Shown: positions 10,451 through 22,389, numbered from the stretch's first letter. The stretch: DNA of 64,000 nt from Theropithecus gelada (GCF_003255815.1 NC_037670.1:25990167-26054166), one strand, 5' to 3'. Numbers and translations: made by a program. Notes: generated by a model not told the origin, from the sequence alone.

Positions 10451-11866
10451 TGCTGTCATCAGAATTTTGCATGACCTGTCTGTCGCCCCATGGAGGTCTT
10501 TATGCTCCCAGGGTACATCCTTCCATAGTTAGACCCAGAGAAGGTGAGAGGTCTCCCTTTCTTTGTCACATGGGAGAAAGGCAGTTGTTTAAGGAGAGGT
10601 TTAAAGATAGAGCTTTGTGTGCCTGAACTCCAAGCTCGCTCTGAAATAACTTGTTTTAAGAAAGCACATACGGGAGAGTGATGCTCTGTGAATTTTTTGC
10701 CCTTCAGACCATTTGTACCTGTGTGCCCTCTTGGGAAGGTGTTCTGCTGCAGTTTGAAGGTGGCTCTATTTTAGGACATTTTCAGTCCTATTCACCTTGA
10801 GAATCTTGAGGGGATAGTGTGCATTGAGTCATAGGAAGCCAAAACCCATGGCAAAAGTTATGCTTGCATTGAAAGATAATTTGTGTGTGTGTGTTTTTTT
10901 TCTTTTGCTTTCCCTCCTTCTCCTTCTTCTGTGCTGCTGTGTTCCAGAAATTATTGGAGGCAATTTATAAATCTGTCAGGTCCTGAATCAAAATTGGGAG
11001 GGGCAAAAGGAGAGGCTGCACCAGAGATGTGCACCAGCAGGGATGTGGAAGCAATGTCCTCAGCGGGGTCCTCAGCGGGGTCTTGTGTCTGAGGGGTGGT
11101 TTCAGGCAGGTTGGGTCTTTGCCGAAGGTACCTATTGTGCACCAGGACTTGGCATGGGGTCCTCAAAGTCTTAGAATATAGCTTAAGAATCAGACTTTAG
11201 AGGCAGATGTACCAAGGATCTGGTCCCCTGATCCTTCTGGTACCCCTCTGAGAGGTGTGATGGGCTCTGTGCTAGCCATGAAGTGTGAATGTGTTTGGAG
11301 AAAGAACTCTGTTCCCTTACTGCTTTCACTTGCCATAGGAATTGTGAGAGCCCCTTGTTAGTGGGGCAGCAGCCGGCCTGGCACCAGCAGCGGGACCTGC
11401 GGTGTTGGCTGCTGACCAGAATTGTCTGGGAAATTCAGCTGCCCTGTGCATGGACTTGAGGGCCTCTGGGAAGCTGGGGATGGTCCTCTCTGCCAGGAGA
11501 GAAAGCCTCTGGTCTCCCCGTGTCAGATAACCCAGAGGGGGATCCCGGGTAACATTCAGGTAATCCAGCTTATCTCATCAGTTAGGAATTTATCTTTAGA
11601 TTTACTAACAGCTGATGTAAAGAACTCAACACGTCACAGATTAAACATAGAGAGACACTTAGAAAAAAGTAGATTTATTCTGAAAGGTGAGACCAGACAG
11701 GAATTTCTTCAGGATCTTCATGAAAGAATTCCGTATGAGAATGAATAGCATCCTCAGAGCATCTCTGCAGCAGGAACAGTCGTGGGTGCCACAGGGTGGC
11801 ACTTTGACTTATAATCTGTCATCTTAAAAAAAATCTCTTTAAATTTACTTAGACTTACTTAAATTT
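10451..11866. other. Unique sequence, no gene supported
   Basis: It includes a 12-bp doublet 'tcctcagcgggg' (11057-11068 and 11069-11080) and a TG/T-rich run near 10882-10902. The 108-codon frame at 11422-11748 has no recognisable domain, and its second half is AT-rich. I could not place it in a family. Confidence 0.45.
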
Positions 11867-11985
11867 AAGCCTAGAGCACCCGGCATTCCTACATGGTCTC
11901 CTATGCAAGTACTAACCAGGCCCAACCCTGCTTAGCTTCCGTGATCGGATAAGCAGGGTGCATGCAGGCTCTTAGGGCCATAAAC
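11867..11985 (-). pseudogene. 5S rRNA pseudogene
   Basis: The minus strand reads like 5S rRNA along about 119 nt, against 121 for the gene. The box A region 'ggaagctaagcagggt' and 'gggcctggttagtacttg' are kept, as is the 3' end 'ccgggtgct'. The 5' half is badly degraded: the 'gatctcgtctgatctc' region has become 'gcttatccgatcac'. Box C carries changes ('gcataggagacc' for 'ggatgggagacc'). No polyA-type tail is visible on its 3' side. It is a dispersed pol III pseudogene, unlikely to make functional 5S. Confidence 0.92.
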
Positions 11986-12049
11986 TACTGTTTTTCTACC
12001 TTTTTCCTAATTTTTAAAAATATATGTTTCTGAAATGTTGAGGACTCTA

Positions 12050-12767
12050 GCTTTTTAAAATTTTTATTTTTTGGGTACACAGTATGTGTATATGTTTATG
12101 GGGTATATGGGATATTTTGATACAGGCATGCAATGTGTAATAATCACCTCAGGGTAAATGGGGTGTCCATCACCTCAAGCATTTATCCTTTGTGTTACAA
12201 ACAATCCAATTATATTCTTTGAGTTATTAAAAAATGTGCAATTAAAATATTTTTTACTATAGTCACCCTGTTGTGCTAGCAAATATTAGATCTTTTCCAT
12301 TCTTTCTAACTACTATTTTGTCCCCATTAACCATCCCCACCTACACCCTTGCCCCTCACTGCCCTTCCCAGCCTCTGGTGACCATCCTTCTCCTTCATCA
12401 ACATGAGTTCAGTGTTTTAATTTTTAGCTCCTACAAATAAATGAGGACATACAATGTTTGTTTTTCGATGTCTGGCTTATTTCACTGAACACAATGACCT
12501 CCAATTCCATCCATGTTGTTGCAAATGACCATATCTCATTCTTTTTTTGTGGCTGAATAGTACTCCATTGTGTATCTGCAGCACGTTTTCTTTGTCCAGT
12601 CATCTGCTGATGGATGCTTAGTTTGCTCCCAGGTCTTGGCTACTGTGAATAGGGCTGCAATAAACATGGGAGTGCAGATAGCTCTTCAGTATCTTGGTTT
12701 CCTTTCTTTTGGGTATATACCTAGGATTGGGATTGCTGGACTGTATGGTAGCTCTATTGAAATATAG
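12050..12767 (-). mobile_element. L1 3' region (L1PB/L1MA-type), antisense
   Basis: Plus-strand signatures are 'tttttgggtacacagtatgt', 'gatattttgatacaggcatg', 'catcacctcaagcatttatc', 'actatagtcaccctgttgtg', 'ccattgtgtatctgcagcac' and 'gctactgtgaatagggctgc'. It ends inside the 3' part of ORF2 (5' truncated). The reading frame is broken. Confidence 0.9.
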
Positions 12768-14040
12768 AAGGCTCCTAACCTAGTATCTTTCTCTCTTCCA
12801 TAACCTTTTTTTTTCCCCCGTGGAGGGAGGGGAGGTACAAAAAGCTTTTGCTGAGAGAAAACACAACCAGTTTTGGAGTGCGCAGTTCCTAACCCCCCTG
12901 CCCATCACCTGTGGCCGTAGGGTACAGCCCCTCAACAACAGCACATCCTCCCCTCCAGCAGGGGTAGCGTGTCCTCGAAGGCCTCTCCCGCTCTCCCTCT
13001 GCTTCCCTGGCTGTGTTCTGTAGACCCCGACTGGCCCAGGATGGGGGAGCTCCTCATTGTAGATTGAGGGTGGAAGGGACACAGAAAATGTAGCATGAAC
13101 ATTTGAGGACAAGAATTCAACCAGGACTCACATACCTGTTGACCAGTGTCACCTTGCTATCCCCTTGGACTCAGGACTTGGCCCCCGACCCCAGAATCTC
13201 AAGAGGTGGCTACAGTCCAAAACCCTCCCTGAGGGCACCTCTCCCTTTGCCCTTCCACAAGGAAAGGAACTGGGAGGAACGGGGGTCTCGGACTCAAGGC
13301 ACTAAGGACAGGCATGCGTGTGTGGTCCGTGCCCCATCACCCTGCTGAATTGGGGTTAGCCTCTAGGAGGGGCTTCCTGAGACAACCCTGCAAGCCTGTG
13401 TAGCATGGGGCTCGGGGGTGCAGGATAGAGAGCAGCCTCTCCAATTTTCCCTGACTCCCTGACCAGGGCAGGGGTTACCGAGTACCCAGCATTCCCTTTC
13501 CCTACAGCCTGCTGAATTCTAAAGAGGAAACTCAGTACAGGGCCAGACAGGTGAGCTGCCCCAGAGTCGCCTCCCCATTCTCCCTTTTGCTGCCTCCATC
13601 CTCCGAGTCCCTTCTTTAGTAGAGAACATTTGTAGAGAACATATAGTTATTGAAAGTGTTAGCAATAATGTTAAAGTGCAAATCCAAGTCTGACTCACTT
13701 TTAATGTATTTATAGGAAAAAAATGTTAAGCCTCTGACAGGAAAGTGGCCACTGCCACACAGAATGTTTTCTGAAAAGTAATATCTGAAAGTCACTCACT
13801 TTCCTGTTTTCTTCTCACCTCCACTCTCTGCCTTCACCTCTGCCACCAGACTCATTTTAGGGAGGAGAGTTGGGCATGAAAAGAAGAAAGTGAAAGGGAA
13901 AAAAATCAAGTATAAACCTTGAGATAAGTACAGGGAGGCCAGGAGAGGAAGCAGAAGCGCTTTCTCGTAGATTGAACATGCATCCATGCCGAGACCCCTT
14001 TGCATCAAAGTGAGCTCACGCATCTTTTAGTATCTGCCGG
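12768..14040. other. Unique sequence
   Basis: The segment 12800-13600 is relatively GC-rich and has overlapping frames on both strands (12780-13112, 13103-13348). None has a recognisable domain. No exon is supported. Confidence 0.5.
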
Positions 14041-14415
14041 AAGCTAATAAGAGTTTGTACAGTCAAGGTTCATGATTGCAAACAACAGAAACTGACCTGG
14101 GTCACTTAAGCAGAAAAGAAATGCGTTGGAAGGATGAATGTTGGAAAGCTCTCAATGCCTAGGGGAAGGCCAGAGAATCAAGCCAGGAAAGCAAGCCAGA
14201 AGCCAAAGACAGGCAGAGCCGAATGCCGGCAGTTCAGTGGGGGCTGGGGTGTATACTGCCTGGCACTTGGCTGTGCCCTGACCACCCCTGCCACTGCCCC
14301 CAGCAGGAACTCTAGGCTGCCCTGGACATCTTTGCCACACTGGCTGGCATTCAGGCAAGCAAGTCTGCAGCCTCCGTGACTTCCTTCCACCCAGATGCCC
14401 CCAGGGGCTCCTTTT
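14041..14415. repeat. Possible unclassified old interspersed repeat
   Basis: 'attgcaaacaacagaaactg' followed by 'gtcacttaagcagaaaagaa' looks like the start of a common mammalian interspersed repeat that I cannot name. The rest is GC-rich, with short frames on both strands. Confidence 0.3.
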
Positions 14416-15430
14416 CTATCCATAGAAAGAGGTGCCAGGGACCCAGCAAAAAGCTGCCAGAGTCATTCTTTTCTGCTGGATCCTAATGAGATTATGATTA
14501 CGTTTAATGGCTTTACAAAATAAACCAAATTCTATTTTTACCTTTTGATGCAAGTAAAATCTGTATGTATATGCACATATATTTATGTGTAAGCTCTTTA
14601 TAGTCAGCCTATTGGTGCACCATGATGGATGCATTGATTGCAGACAGAAAGGCCTTTTCCAGATACGTTTCTGAGAACCTGTGGCTCTCTAAGTGGGCCA
14701 AACTAGGCATGTAACAAACTACTTTAGTTTAACATTTTCTGGGTCATTGTTAAAATAACATAGCTTAAATGGAATTTATTCACAGTGCTGTTATATCAAT
14801 ATATTCTTTATTATTTTAGGATTAGATTTCCATGTATAACAAGAATGTTGTTATTGTCTTCATAGGGGATTTTATTATTGCCATTTTAGAATGGACCTTT
14901 TATTCCTTCGCCATCTCCATTTTCTCCTTCATTAACTAAGAAGCAAATTAGACTTGCATTGAGCCGATGTCTGCCAAATGTTATTTTTAGAAGCCACCTC
15001 ACCTCTTTCCCCATCCTTTGGGATTTTTTTTTCTTTTCTTAACTCTGTTTTGCCTTCTCAAATATTGCAATCAAAATCAGTACCATCCCAATATTAGTTC
15101 AATATGTAAAGCAGATTTTGTATTTGCTCTTAGGATAGGAAAGGCCTTTCTAAGTTTACAAATCCAAGGGAAAATGATAAAACAAAAAGGCAGATTGATT
15201 GGTCCACAATAATAACATTCTATGCATTAAGCAGCACTATGAAACAGGTTACTAATGGAGGAAAAATAGTTGGAATATAATCATAAAAGTTTAATATTTT
15301 CAGCTTTATTTAAAGCTTTACAGTCAAAAAACAGGTCCAGGAAAAAAAAAGAAAAGAAAAGAAAAATGGGTCCAGGAAGTGAGCATTCAGTTCCCAAAGG
15401 AAGAAATCAGGTATCCAGTAAAAATGTGGA
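14416..15430. other. Unique AT-rich sequence
   Basis: No gene recognised. A purine run 'aggaaaaaaaaagaaaagaaaag' type lies at 15341-15365. Confidence 0.5.
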
Positions 15431-16350
15431 AAAACACTGGAATATCTTTACTAATAAAATGGAAATGATACATAAGTTTTTACATGCTAAATTAGTGAAG
15501 ATTAAAAAATTATGGGCCAGGTGCGGTGGCTCACGCTTGTAATCCCAGCACTTTGGGAGGCTGAGGCAGGCAGATCATTTGAGGTCAGGAGTTCAAGATC
15601 AGCCTGGCCAACGTGGTAAAATCCCCTCTCTACTAAAATACCAAAATCAGCTGAGCATGGTGGCAGGCGCCTGTAATCCCAGCTACTGGGGAGGCTGAGG
15701 CAGGAGAATTGCTTGAACTCGGGAGGCAGAGGTTGCGGTGAGCCGATATTATGCCACTGCACTTCAGCCTGGATGACAGAGCGAGATTCTGTTTCCAAAA
15801 AAAAAAATTATATAGGCAGCGTTATGGAGAAAAGCGTACTCTCATACATTGTGCAGAATTAGCACAACCTTTCTGGCGTGTCTTGTACACCACATACCTT
15901 AAAATGTGCAGAGATTTTGACCCAACAATTCAGTTTGCAGGAATTTAACCCAAGTAGATGAAGTGACGCGAAGTTTTATATATGTGGATATTCGTTGCTT
16001 TTCTATTTATAATACAGAAAAATAGAAGCTGTTCTTGATGTTTAATAATGGGAGGTTAATTGTATATCCATTTGATTAACTATTGAACAGCATTTAAAAA
16101 TTAGAAAAGCAGATCAAAAAACAATACCTACTGTATGACCCAATTTTGTTTTCGAAAAGTAAATAAATAAAAGGTTTGTGTATGCCTTGAAAGAAGATGA
16201 GAGAATTTTGCCAGAACACATGAAAGGCAGTTCTCTTTGGGGAATAGAATTAGGGGAGAAATTTCCCCTTGTCTCTGCAATTTTCTGAATTAAAAAAAAA
16301 ATTCTTGTATGTATTGCCATTGTAAAACAGGAAGAAAACAATAAACCCTG
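15431..16350 (+). mobile_element. Old L1 (L1ME/L1MC-type) 3' portion split by an Alu
   Basis: Beyond the Alu the sequence follows L1 ORF2/3' UTR: 'gttatggagaaaagcgtact', 'ctcatacattgtgcagaatt', 'attttgacccaacaattcag', 'attgaacagcatttaaaaat', 'tactgtatgacccaattttg'. It is highly diverged and non-coding. Confidence 0.75.
15514..15807 (+). mobile_element. Alu (AluS-type) inside the L1
   Basis: It runs from 'gggccaggtgcggtggctca' to 'agagcgagattctgtttcca' plus an A tail. The short repeat 'aaaaaattat' on both sides is the likely target-site duplication. Confidence 0.93.
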
Positions 16351-17704
16351 TTGAAAGCAATAGAGTCACGTTTTTGGCATATCAGCAAGAGAATCCTCTT
16401 TCTGCTGGTTTTCTCTTTCTAGCTTAGTGATACTCCAACTCTTTGGAGTTTTGACCCAAATGTTATTTTGGTTTTACAGTTTATCATATGCAATTTTAAA
16501 TAAAAATTAACTTTGGAGAACTTTTTTAAATTGATGGTACCTTAGATATCCATTACTTAGCTTATGTAAAATCCAGCAAACTGACTCCATTGTAGGATAG
16601 TAACTACGATGCTGGTATTACTGTCTAAGTGCTTATTCTGACTTTCTGTGCTGATGCTGCTGGCCCCATGAAATTCCTTTTCAATGATTCATAGAAACAA
16701 ATCTGTGTTAGAACTCAGATGACGCTGATTCCAGCGTGCTGCTGCGACTGCTGGCTCTTATTTATTGATCAGTGTTTTTACCAAATCCTGTGCTAAATAC
16801 TTGATTTTTTAAAAAGTATTTATGCCCTCCAAGCTTTTATTTCAGTGTCAAAAATGCCGTGTCTCTCTTCTGAACCCAAGGTCATCTTGCCCATCCCTCA
16901 GGTTTCTGTCTGAAGCTTTATAATACATGATGGTAATTTCATTACAAAAGAGAAAGATACCATCATTTTATATTGTGGCAGTGGCGGCGTTCCCAACATC
17001 TCTATTTACAAAAGGGGAGATTTTAAAATCAGTGTAAGCTGAATAGCTGAAGCAGTGCAGCAGATGAATTAGATTTTTGTGTTTTTGAAAAGGCTACAAA
17101 AATTGCGAGAGCTGTTCCTGGAATGGCTTTTTGAAAATCCCCTTGCATCCTGGAAGAAGGATGAGCGGATGGCTCTAAATCTGGCATTGTTGGACCAATC
17201 GAGCAAAGACGGGGTTTGTTGACAGGAATGTTGCTGAAGAACCACATGGAGTTGAGCTGTTTGCCTTCAGATTTAGCAGTTGTTTAGACAAGCAGGACTC
17301 TTTATTCTTGCTCAGACCTGAGTGAGCTGAGCCTCAAGGTTGAAAAGTAAAAAGGGGATGTAAGGGAAAAACAGTTCTTTCTCAACCTAGATTTCTGTGC
17401 GGTATATTGACTTTCCTTCAGAATTTTCTTTGTTCTGAATACTATTTCTTCCCATTCTGCTGCCTGAAGGATTCTTCTTTTAGAACTTTTTTGTAGTTTC
17501 ATTATCTACTTTCTGTTTCACCAGAAACAAAGCAAATAATAACAACAACAATATCAACAGTAGCACAAAAACTGGATATACCTCCCCCTGAAAATAAACA
17601 AATAGAAACATTCAGGAGAACTGCCCCCCGCGTTGGAAACACCGGTCTAGGCCCCTTAGAAGTGTCTTGGTGGAGGTCCCAAAGGTCTCAGAAGGAGGAC
17701 AGAG
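16351..17704. other. Unique sequence
   Basis: No repeat or gene recognised. An AAC/AAT-rich patch lies at about 17534-17560. Confidence 0.5.
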
Positions 17705-18082
17705 GAACTCAACATTTATTGAGTGCCTAATGTATAGAAACTTTAGGAAATCAACATTTATTGAGTGCCTACTGTGTATTTTCTTTAGGAAACCAACATT
17801 TGTTGACTGCCGCTAGGTATCAGCTTTAGGAAACTAATATTTATTGAGTGTCTACTGTGTATCCCCTTTAGGAAACAACATTTATTATGTGCCTATTGTG
17901 TATCAACTTTACAAAGCCAACATTTACTGAGTGCCTACCACACATCAACTTTAGGAAACTAAATTTATGGAGTGTCTACTATGTATCACTTTTAGGAAAC
18001 CAACATTTATGGAGTACCTACTGTGTATCACCTTTAGGAACTCAACATATATTGAGTACCTACCTTGTATCAACTTTTAGAG
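17705..18082. repeat. 42-bp minisatellite, nine copies
   Basis: The phrase 'caacatttattgagtgccta' (with variants) begins near 17710, 17752, 17794, 17835, 17876, 17918, 17960, 18001 and 18043, so the period is 41-42 bp throughout. Each unit ends in 'ctttagga'. The unit matches the antisense MIR end (acatttattgagcacctactatgtg), and normal MIR sequence follows on the right. Because 42 is a multiple of three, a 76-codon frame (17887-18117) stays open across part of it. This is not evidence of a protein. Confidence 0.95.
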
Positions 18083-18190
18083 CTCTAGAAATGGCAATAT
18101 TCCCATTTTATAGATGAGGAAACAAAGGCTTCGAGGTCACTCAGCTCAGAAGTGCAGAATTTGAATCTAGGTTTGCCCAACCTTGGTTTT
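18083..18190 (-). repeat. MIR SINE fragment that seeded the minisatellite
   Basis: 'cccattttatagatgaggaa', 'caaaggcttcgaggtcactc' and 'agaatttgaatctaggtttg' follow the antisense MIR in order, directly after the last tandem unit. Confidence 0.8.
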
Positions 18191-19684
18191 TTCTTTATAT
18201 AAAGAGAGCAGTTGAGTGGTCTGGGCCACCAAGAAAAGGTGGCAAAATATACTCTGGTGGCCATCACTTAGAACTCGTAGGAAAGAAGATAGGCCAGGCT
18301 TGTTTCTTACTCTCCCGAAGGAGGCCGTTTTGATGCCTGTGATACTGGGACTTTTTATACCTACTTAGCACAAGTAACGATTACACGTTTACCCTTAAGA
18401 GAAAGGACCTAGTAATGTTGAGCTGGACAGCTCTGCCTCTTTGCCGACACTCAGTCTCTGAGGCCCGCTCCACCCCTGGGAGCCAATTGTTGAGCAGCAA
18501 GTGGGTCTCAGACTTTGTATCTCTGGCCTGGAATCCATCGGGAGCGTGTCCCTGCTACTGTCTCTGACATGAATGAGCCTTGCATGCCATGAGATAATTT
18601 CAGTTTTACCTACTTAGATGAGGGATAGTACAGTTTGCCATTGTATTTACGGTTCATGAAACTTCATGATTTTCTAATAAAGGCTGGTGAAGGTGCCTAG
18701 GGTAGAGGAGTAGCAAATGCTCCCAGCGGTCCTGTCCATACAGCTGGGAGCACTGTTGTGTGTCATGGCACGGAAGTTCCTGAAGGTGACACTTGCCCAT
18801 GTTCATTCTGGCTTAGAAAGGAAGCCCAGTATTCGGGATTCCTCACCTCCCTGGTAACATGTAACCTGCTTTGATTGGGGCCGAGTGGTTGGCTGTGAGC
18901 ATGGGAGGGGAGGGAAGGAAGGAAAATGAGTCATCGGGAGGCAAAAGGTGTGCAGTGACTTCTTTGAACAGAAAGTTTTCTTGCATTTAAAAAGAATAAC
19001 AATCAAAATGGACAAAAGTTATTAAACCCATTTCCTGGGTTTAAAAAAAAATTGTGGTTGTAGAAAATGGAAGCATAAAAAATCAAGTCCATGTAAGCTT
19101 GAAAAGAAACCCGCAGCGGTGGATTTGCACATCGGCCTTAATTGGTCCAATTGACCTTCTCTGCTGTATTTACAATTGCCTTAAAATTGTAAGCAGATGT
19201 TGAAACCCCTTCTTTAATAGGTCTCCAACATCTGTTTCACCAGTGCTGCTGCCCACCAAAGCAGTTGTAATTAGGGAGCACCAAATGCATACATCTTTCC
19301 TTATGGACCCAATCGATCGGATTTCTCCCCACGGTATTAAAGTCGACCCTTATTCTTGCTTTTATTTGAATACATTTTGCAATATATTTTCTTACACAGG
19401 ACAGTATCCAGCCAAGTTAAAAAAAAAAAAAAAAAAAAAGAAAAAAAAAAGAAGAGAGTCGTTCTCCATACTGAATTGTTAAAATCACATCTGTATATAT
19501 CACTGACCATGAGTGACAAAGATGTTCACATATACAAGCACAAACCCCTGAAAATACGTGAAAGCTTTTGTTCTTTCCTGTGGCCCGTGTGTTCTAAACT
19601 AGGTGTTTCCTGCAAAAATGATCAAAGGTAAAATGTGGACATCTTAGAAGGCGGGAGGAAGCATTATTTATTTATTTATATTTT
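18191..19684. other. Unique sequence; long A-run at 19419-19451
   Basis: No gene recognised. A 10-bp perfect stem lies at 18718-18752. A 20-plus A run with one G interruption follows 'ccagccaagtt' near 19419, but nothing upstream looks like a retroposed gene or SINE. Confidence 0.5.
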
Positions 19685-20020
19685 AATCAATAGACTTGAC
19701 TTCTTAGAGCAGTTTAAGTTTAACAGAAAAATTGAACAGAATATAGAGTTCCCATATACTCCCTCCCTGTCCTTCTGTCTCCCCCGCCGAATCCCCCTCT
19801 GTTTTCCCCTATTATTAACATCTTTCATTAGTGTGGTACATTCATTACAATTGATAAGCTTCTAGTCATAAATTGTTACTGAATTGTTACTGAAGTCCAT
19901 CAGTTCCGTGACGGCTCATTCTTCGTGCTGCAGAGTTCTATGGGTTTTGCCAAATGTATAGTGATACGTATCCACCGTTACAGTATCTTACAGTTTCAGT
20001 GCCCTAAACATTCTGCTTGC
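19685..20020 (-). mobile_element. Old L1 (L1M-type) fragment, antisense
   Basis: 'agagcagtttaagtttaaca', 'aaaattgaacagaatataga', 'cattagtgtggtacattcat' and 'tctatgggttttgccaaatg' follow a known L1M 3' region in complement. It is strongly diverged. Confidence 0.65.
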
Positions 20021-20139
20021 CGCACTAGGGAGAGGGAGCATTATTGACTGAAATATTCTTATATGAGGATGTGTTTACTTTAAGAAGAAACTATTTCTCA
20101 TGCATAGTGATCCAAACAAGTAGTTATTTTGACATTTTA

Positions 20140-20428
20140 TTTTCTCTTTTAGAGACAGGGTCTTGCTGTGACACACAGGCTAGAGTGCAGCAGTATGATC
20201 ATGGCTCACTGCAGCCTCAATCTCCTGGGCTCCAGTGATCCTCCTGCCTCAGCCTTCCCAACAGCTGGTACTACAGGTGCATGTCACCATACCCAGGTAA
20301 TTTTTAAGAATATTTCGTAGTGATGGGGTCTCTCTTTGTTGCCCAGGCTGGTCTTATACTCCTGAGGCCTCCTACCTCTTGACCTCCGTAAGTGTTGGGA
20401 TTACAGGCATGAGCCACTGCACCCAGCC
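20140..20428 (-). mobile_element. Alu (AluJ-type), antisense, with target-site duplication
   Basis: It starts with 'tttagagacagggtcttgct' and ends 'ccactgcacccagcc'. The exact 15-bp repeat 'tattttgacatttta' flanks it (20125-20139 and 20429-20443). Old substitutions indicate AluJ age. Confidence 0.93.
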
Positions 20429-20670
20429 TATTTTGACATTTTAGAAGTGAATGTACAGAATTTCAGAAACCTTACTTTTCCCACATGCTCTATATTTTTA
20501 AATAACTTTGCACACACTGGTAACTTTGACTTCACTAAGATTGATGGAATATGATGTGTGCCTAATTAGAAAATTCTGTGCATTACTAGTGTTCATTTAA
20601 GTTTTGTACAAAATATTCTTTTATAGTTTCTTAAAAGATGTATCTTTAATATCTCAATGGATATTTCTTT

Positions 20671-20995
20671 TTCTTTCTTTCTTTGTTTATTTTTTGGGGG
20701 GTGGGGGGGGTGGGGAGGACAGGGCCTCCCTCTGTCACCCAGGCTGGAGCGCAGTGGCATGATCATGGCTCACAGGAGTCTCGCCTTCCCGGGCTCATAT
20801 GATCCCCCTACCTCAGCCTCCCGAGTAGTGGGACTGCAGGGACATGCCACCACACCTGGCTAATTTTTTATTTTTTTGTGGAGATAGGGTCTTGCCATGT
20901 TTCCCAGGCTGGTCTTGAACTCCTGGACTCAAGCTATCCTCTTACACTGGCCTTCCAAAGTGTTAGGATTACAGGTGTGAGCCACCATTCTGGCC
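20671..20995 (-). mobile_element. Alu (AluJ-type), antisense, with G-rich insertion at its tail end
   Basis: Between the T-rich tail (ttctttctttctttg) and 'acagggcctccctctgtcac' there is a G-run 'ggggggtgggggggg' at 20695-20709. The body is a standard diverged Alu. The flanks 'gatatttctttt' on both sides are a plausible target-site duplication. Confidence 0.9.
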
Positions 20996-21381
20996 AGTAT
21001 CTTAACAGATATTTCTTTTAAATGATTTGCCTCAGGCAAGATATGTTTAATTAAAAGAAGTTGGGTATCATTTCAGCTCAGTATCCTGAGGTGTGTCTTT
21101 TACCTGAAGATTCCTTCCATACAGATGGCCACCAAAGTCTAGAAGATAAGACACGGTAGGAAGAACTGCTCAGTTTCAGACATGTTCTAAGCAACAGAGA
21201 GATGCCGGGCTTAGAAATGGAAGGAGATCATTGGTGAGAGAGGATGTTGCTCCCTGGCCTGGGGCCCCCCACCCTGCTGGTTAGGCTGGCGTAGGTCTGC
21301 AGAATTCAGGGCCTCAGAGTAGGGTGGTATGGGCTGCTCTGGGTTCGTGGCCTTGAATGGTTTTATCAATAAGAAAGATAG
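20996..21381. other. Unique sequence
   Basis: No gene or repeat recognised. Confidence 0.5.
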
Positions 21382-21677
21382 GTTTGTTGTTGTTGTTGTT
21401 GTTGTTTTTGAGACTGAGTCTTGCTCTGTTGCCCAGGGTAGAGTGTAGTGGCACCATCTTGGCTTACTGCAACCTCCACCTCCCGGGTTCAAGCAATTCT
21501 TGTGCCTCAGCCTCCCAAGTAGCTGGCATTACAGGTGTGTGTCACCACACCCGGCTAATTTCTTTTGTATTTTTAGTAGAAATGAGGTTTCACATTGTTG
21601 GCCAGCCTGGTCTTGAACTCCTGGCCTCATGTGATCTCCCTTGGCCTCCCGAAGTGCTGGGATTACAGGGATGAACC
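21382..21677 (-). mobile_element. Alu, antisense, with (TTG)n tail and truncated head
   Basis: A (ttg)n run precedes 'tgagactgagtcttgctctg'. The element stops after 'ctgggattacagggatga', so the last roughly 25 bp of the Alu head are missing and it abuts an L1. Confidence 0.92.
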
Positions 21678-22240
21678 TGTTTTAGTGAAGTATAATATGC
21701 ATCCAGAAGAGTGTACACATCCTGAGGGTGCAGCATTTGAATTTTTACAGTGTAAACTCTCTCACATGTAGCCAGATCAAGAAACGGGGTTCCAGAGGTC
21801 AGAGGCACCTTCAGGTCCCTTCCCATCTGCATCCCCCCTTTGAGGGACACTGTCCTGATTTCTGACACTATCTTAGTTTTGCCTGGTTTTATATTTCATA
21901 CAGATGGAAACATTCACCACGGCCTCTTCCGTTCTGTCTTGTCATCTGTGTTGTTGCTATAGTTTTTTCATTCTCATTGCCATAAAATACTTCTTTGGGT
22001 GAGTATCCCACAGTTTGTTTATCTTCTACTATTAATGGGCATTTGGGTTGTTTCTGGTTTGGGGCTACTATGAATTACGCTGTTATGAACCATCTGATTC
22101 TTTTGGTGAACATATGTAAGCATTTTTGTTGAGTGTATACCCAGGAGTAGAATTGCTGGGTTGTGAGGTATGCATACGTCAGCCTTAGTGGGTCCTACCA
22201 AACAGTTTTCCAATGAGCTGTGGATGACAGCTGAGGGTCA
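21678..22240 (-). mobile_element. Old L1 (L1ME-type) 3' end, antisense
   Basis: 'tagtgaagtataatatgcat', 'agccagatcaagaaacgggg', 'ctgtcctgatttctgacact', 'atttgggttgtttctggttt', 'gagtgtatacccaggagtag' and 'ccaaacagttttccaatgag' follow L1ME in complement. Confidence 0.88.
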
Positions 22241-22389
22241 TTAGACTTTCAGGCGTGACATTCGAATTCTCCAACTTGATGTCCCCTTGTTATCAATGAC
22301 AAGCATTTCTGGGATGCCAGGCCTACCCTGTGGCTGCAGAACAGAGCCAAGCCAGTTGAGGAACATAGCTCACGTCTTAGTTGCCTGTG

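Noticed and set aside
11422..11748. 108-codon frame as a small gene
   Set aside because: No domain, no homology recognised, and composition changes halfway through the frame.
17705..18082. Regular repeats as a CRISPR array
   Set aside because: Units are directly tandem with no unique spacers, and the genome is mammalian. It is a minisatellite derived from a MIR.
19080..19451. Processed pseudogene ending in the A-run at 19419
   Set aside because: No coding similarity and no clear target-site duplication or polyadenylation signal could be found upstream.
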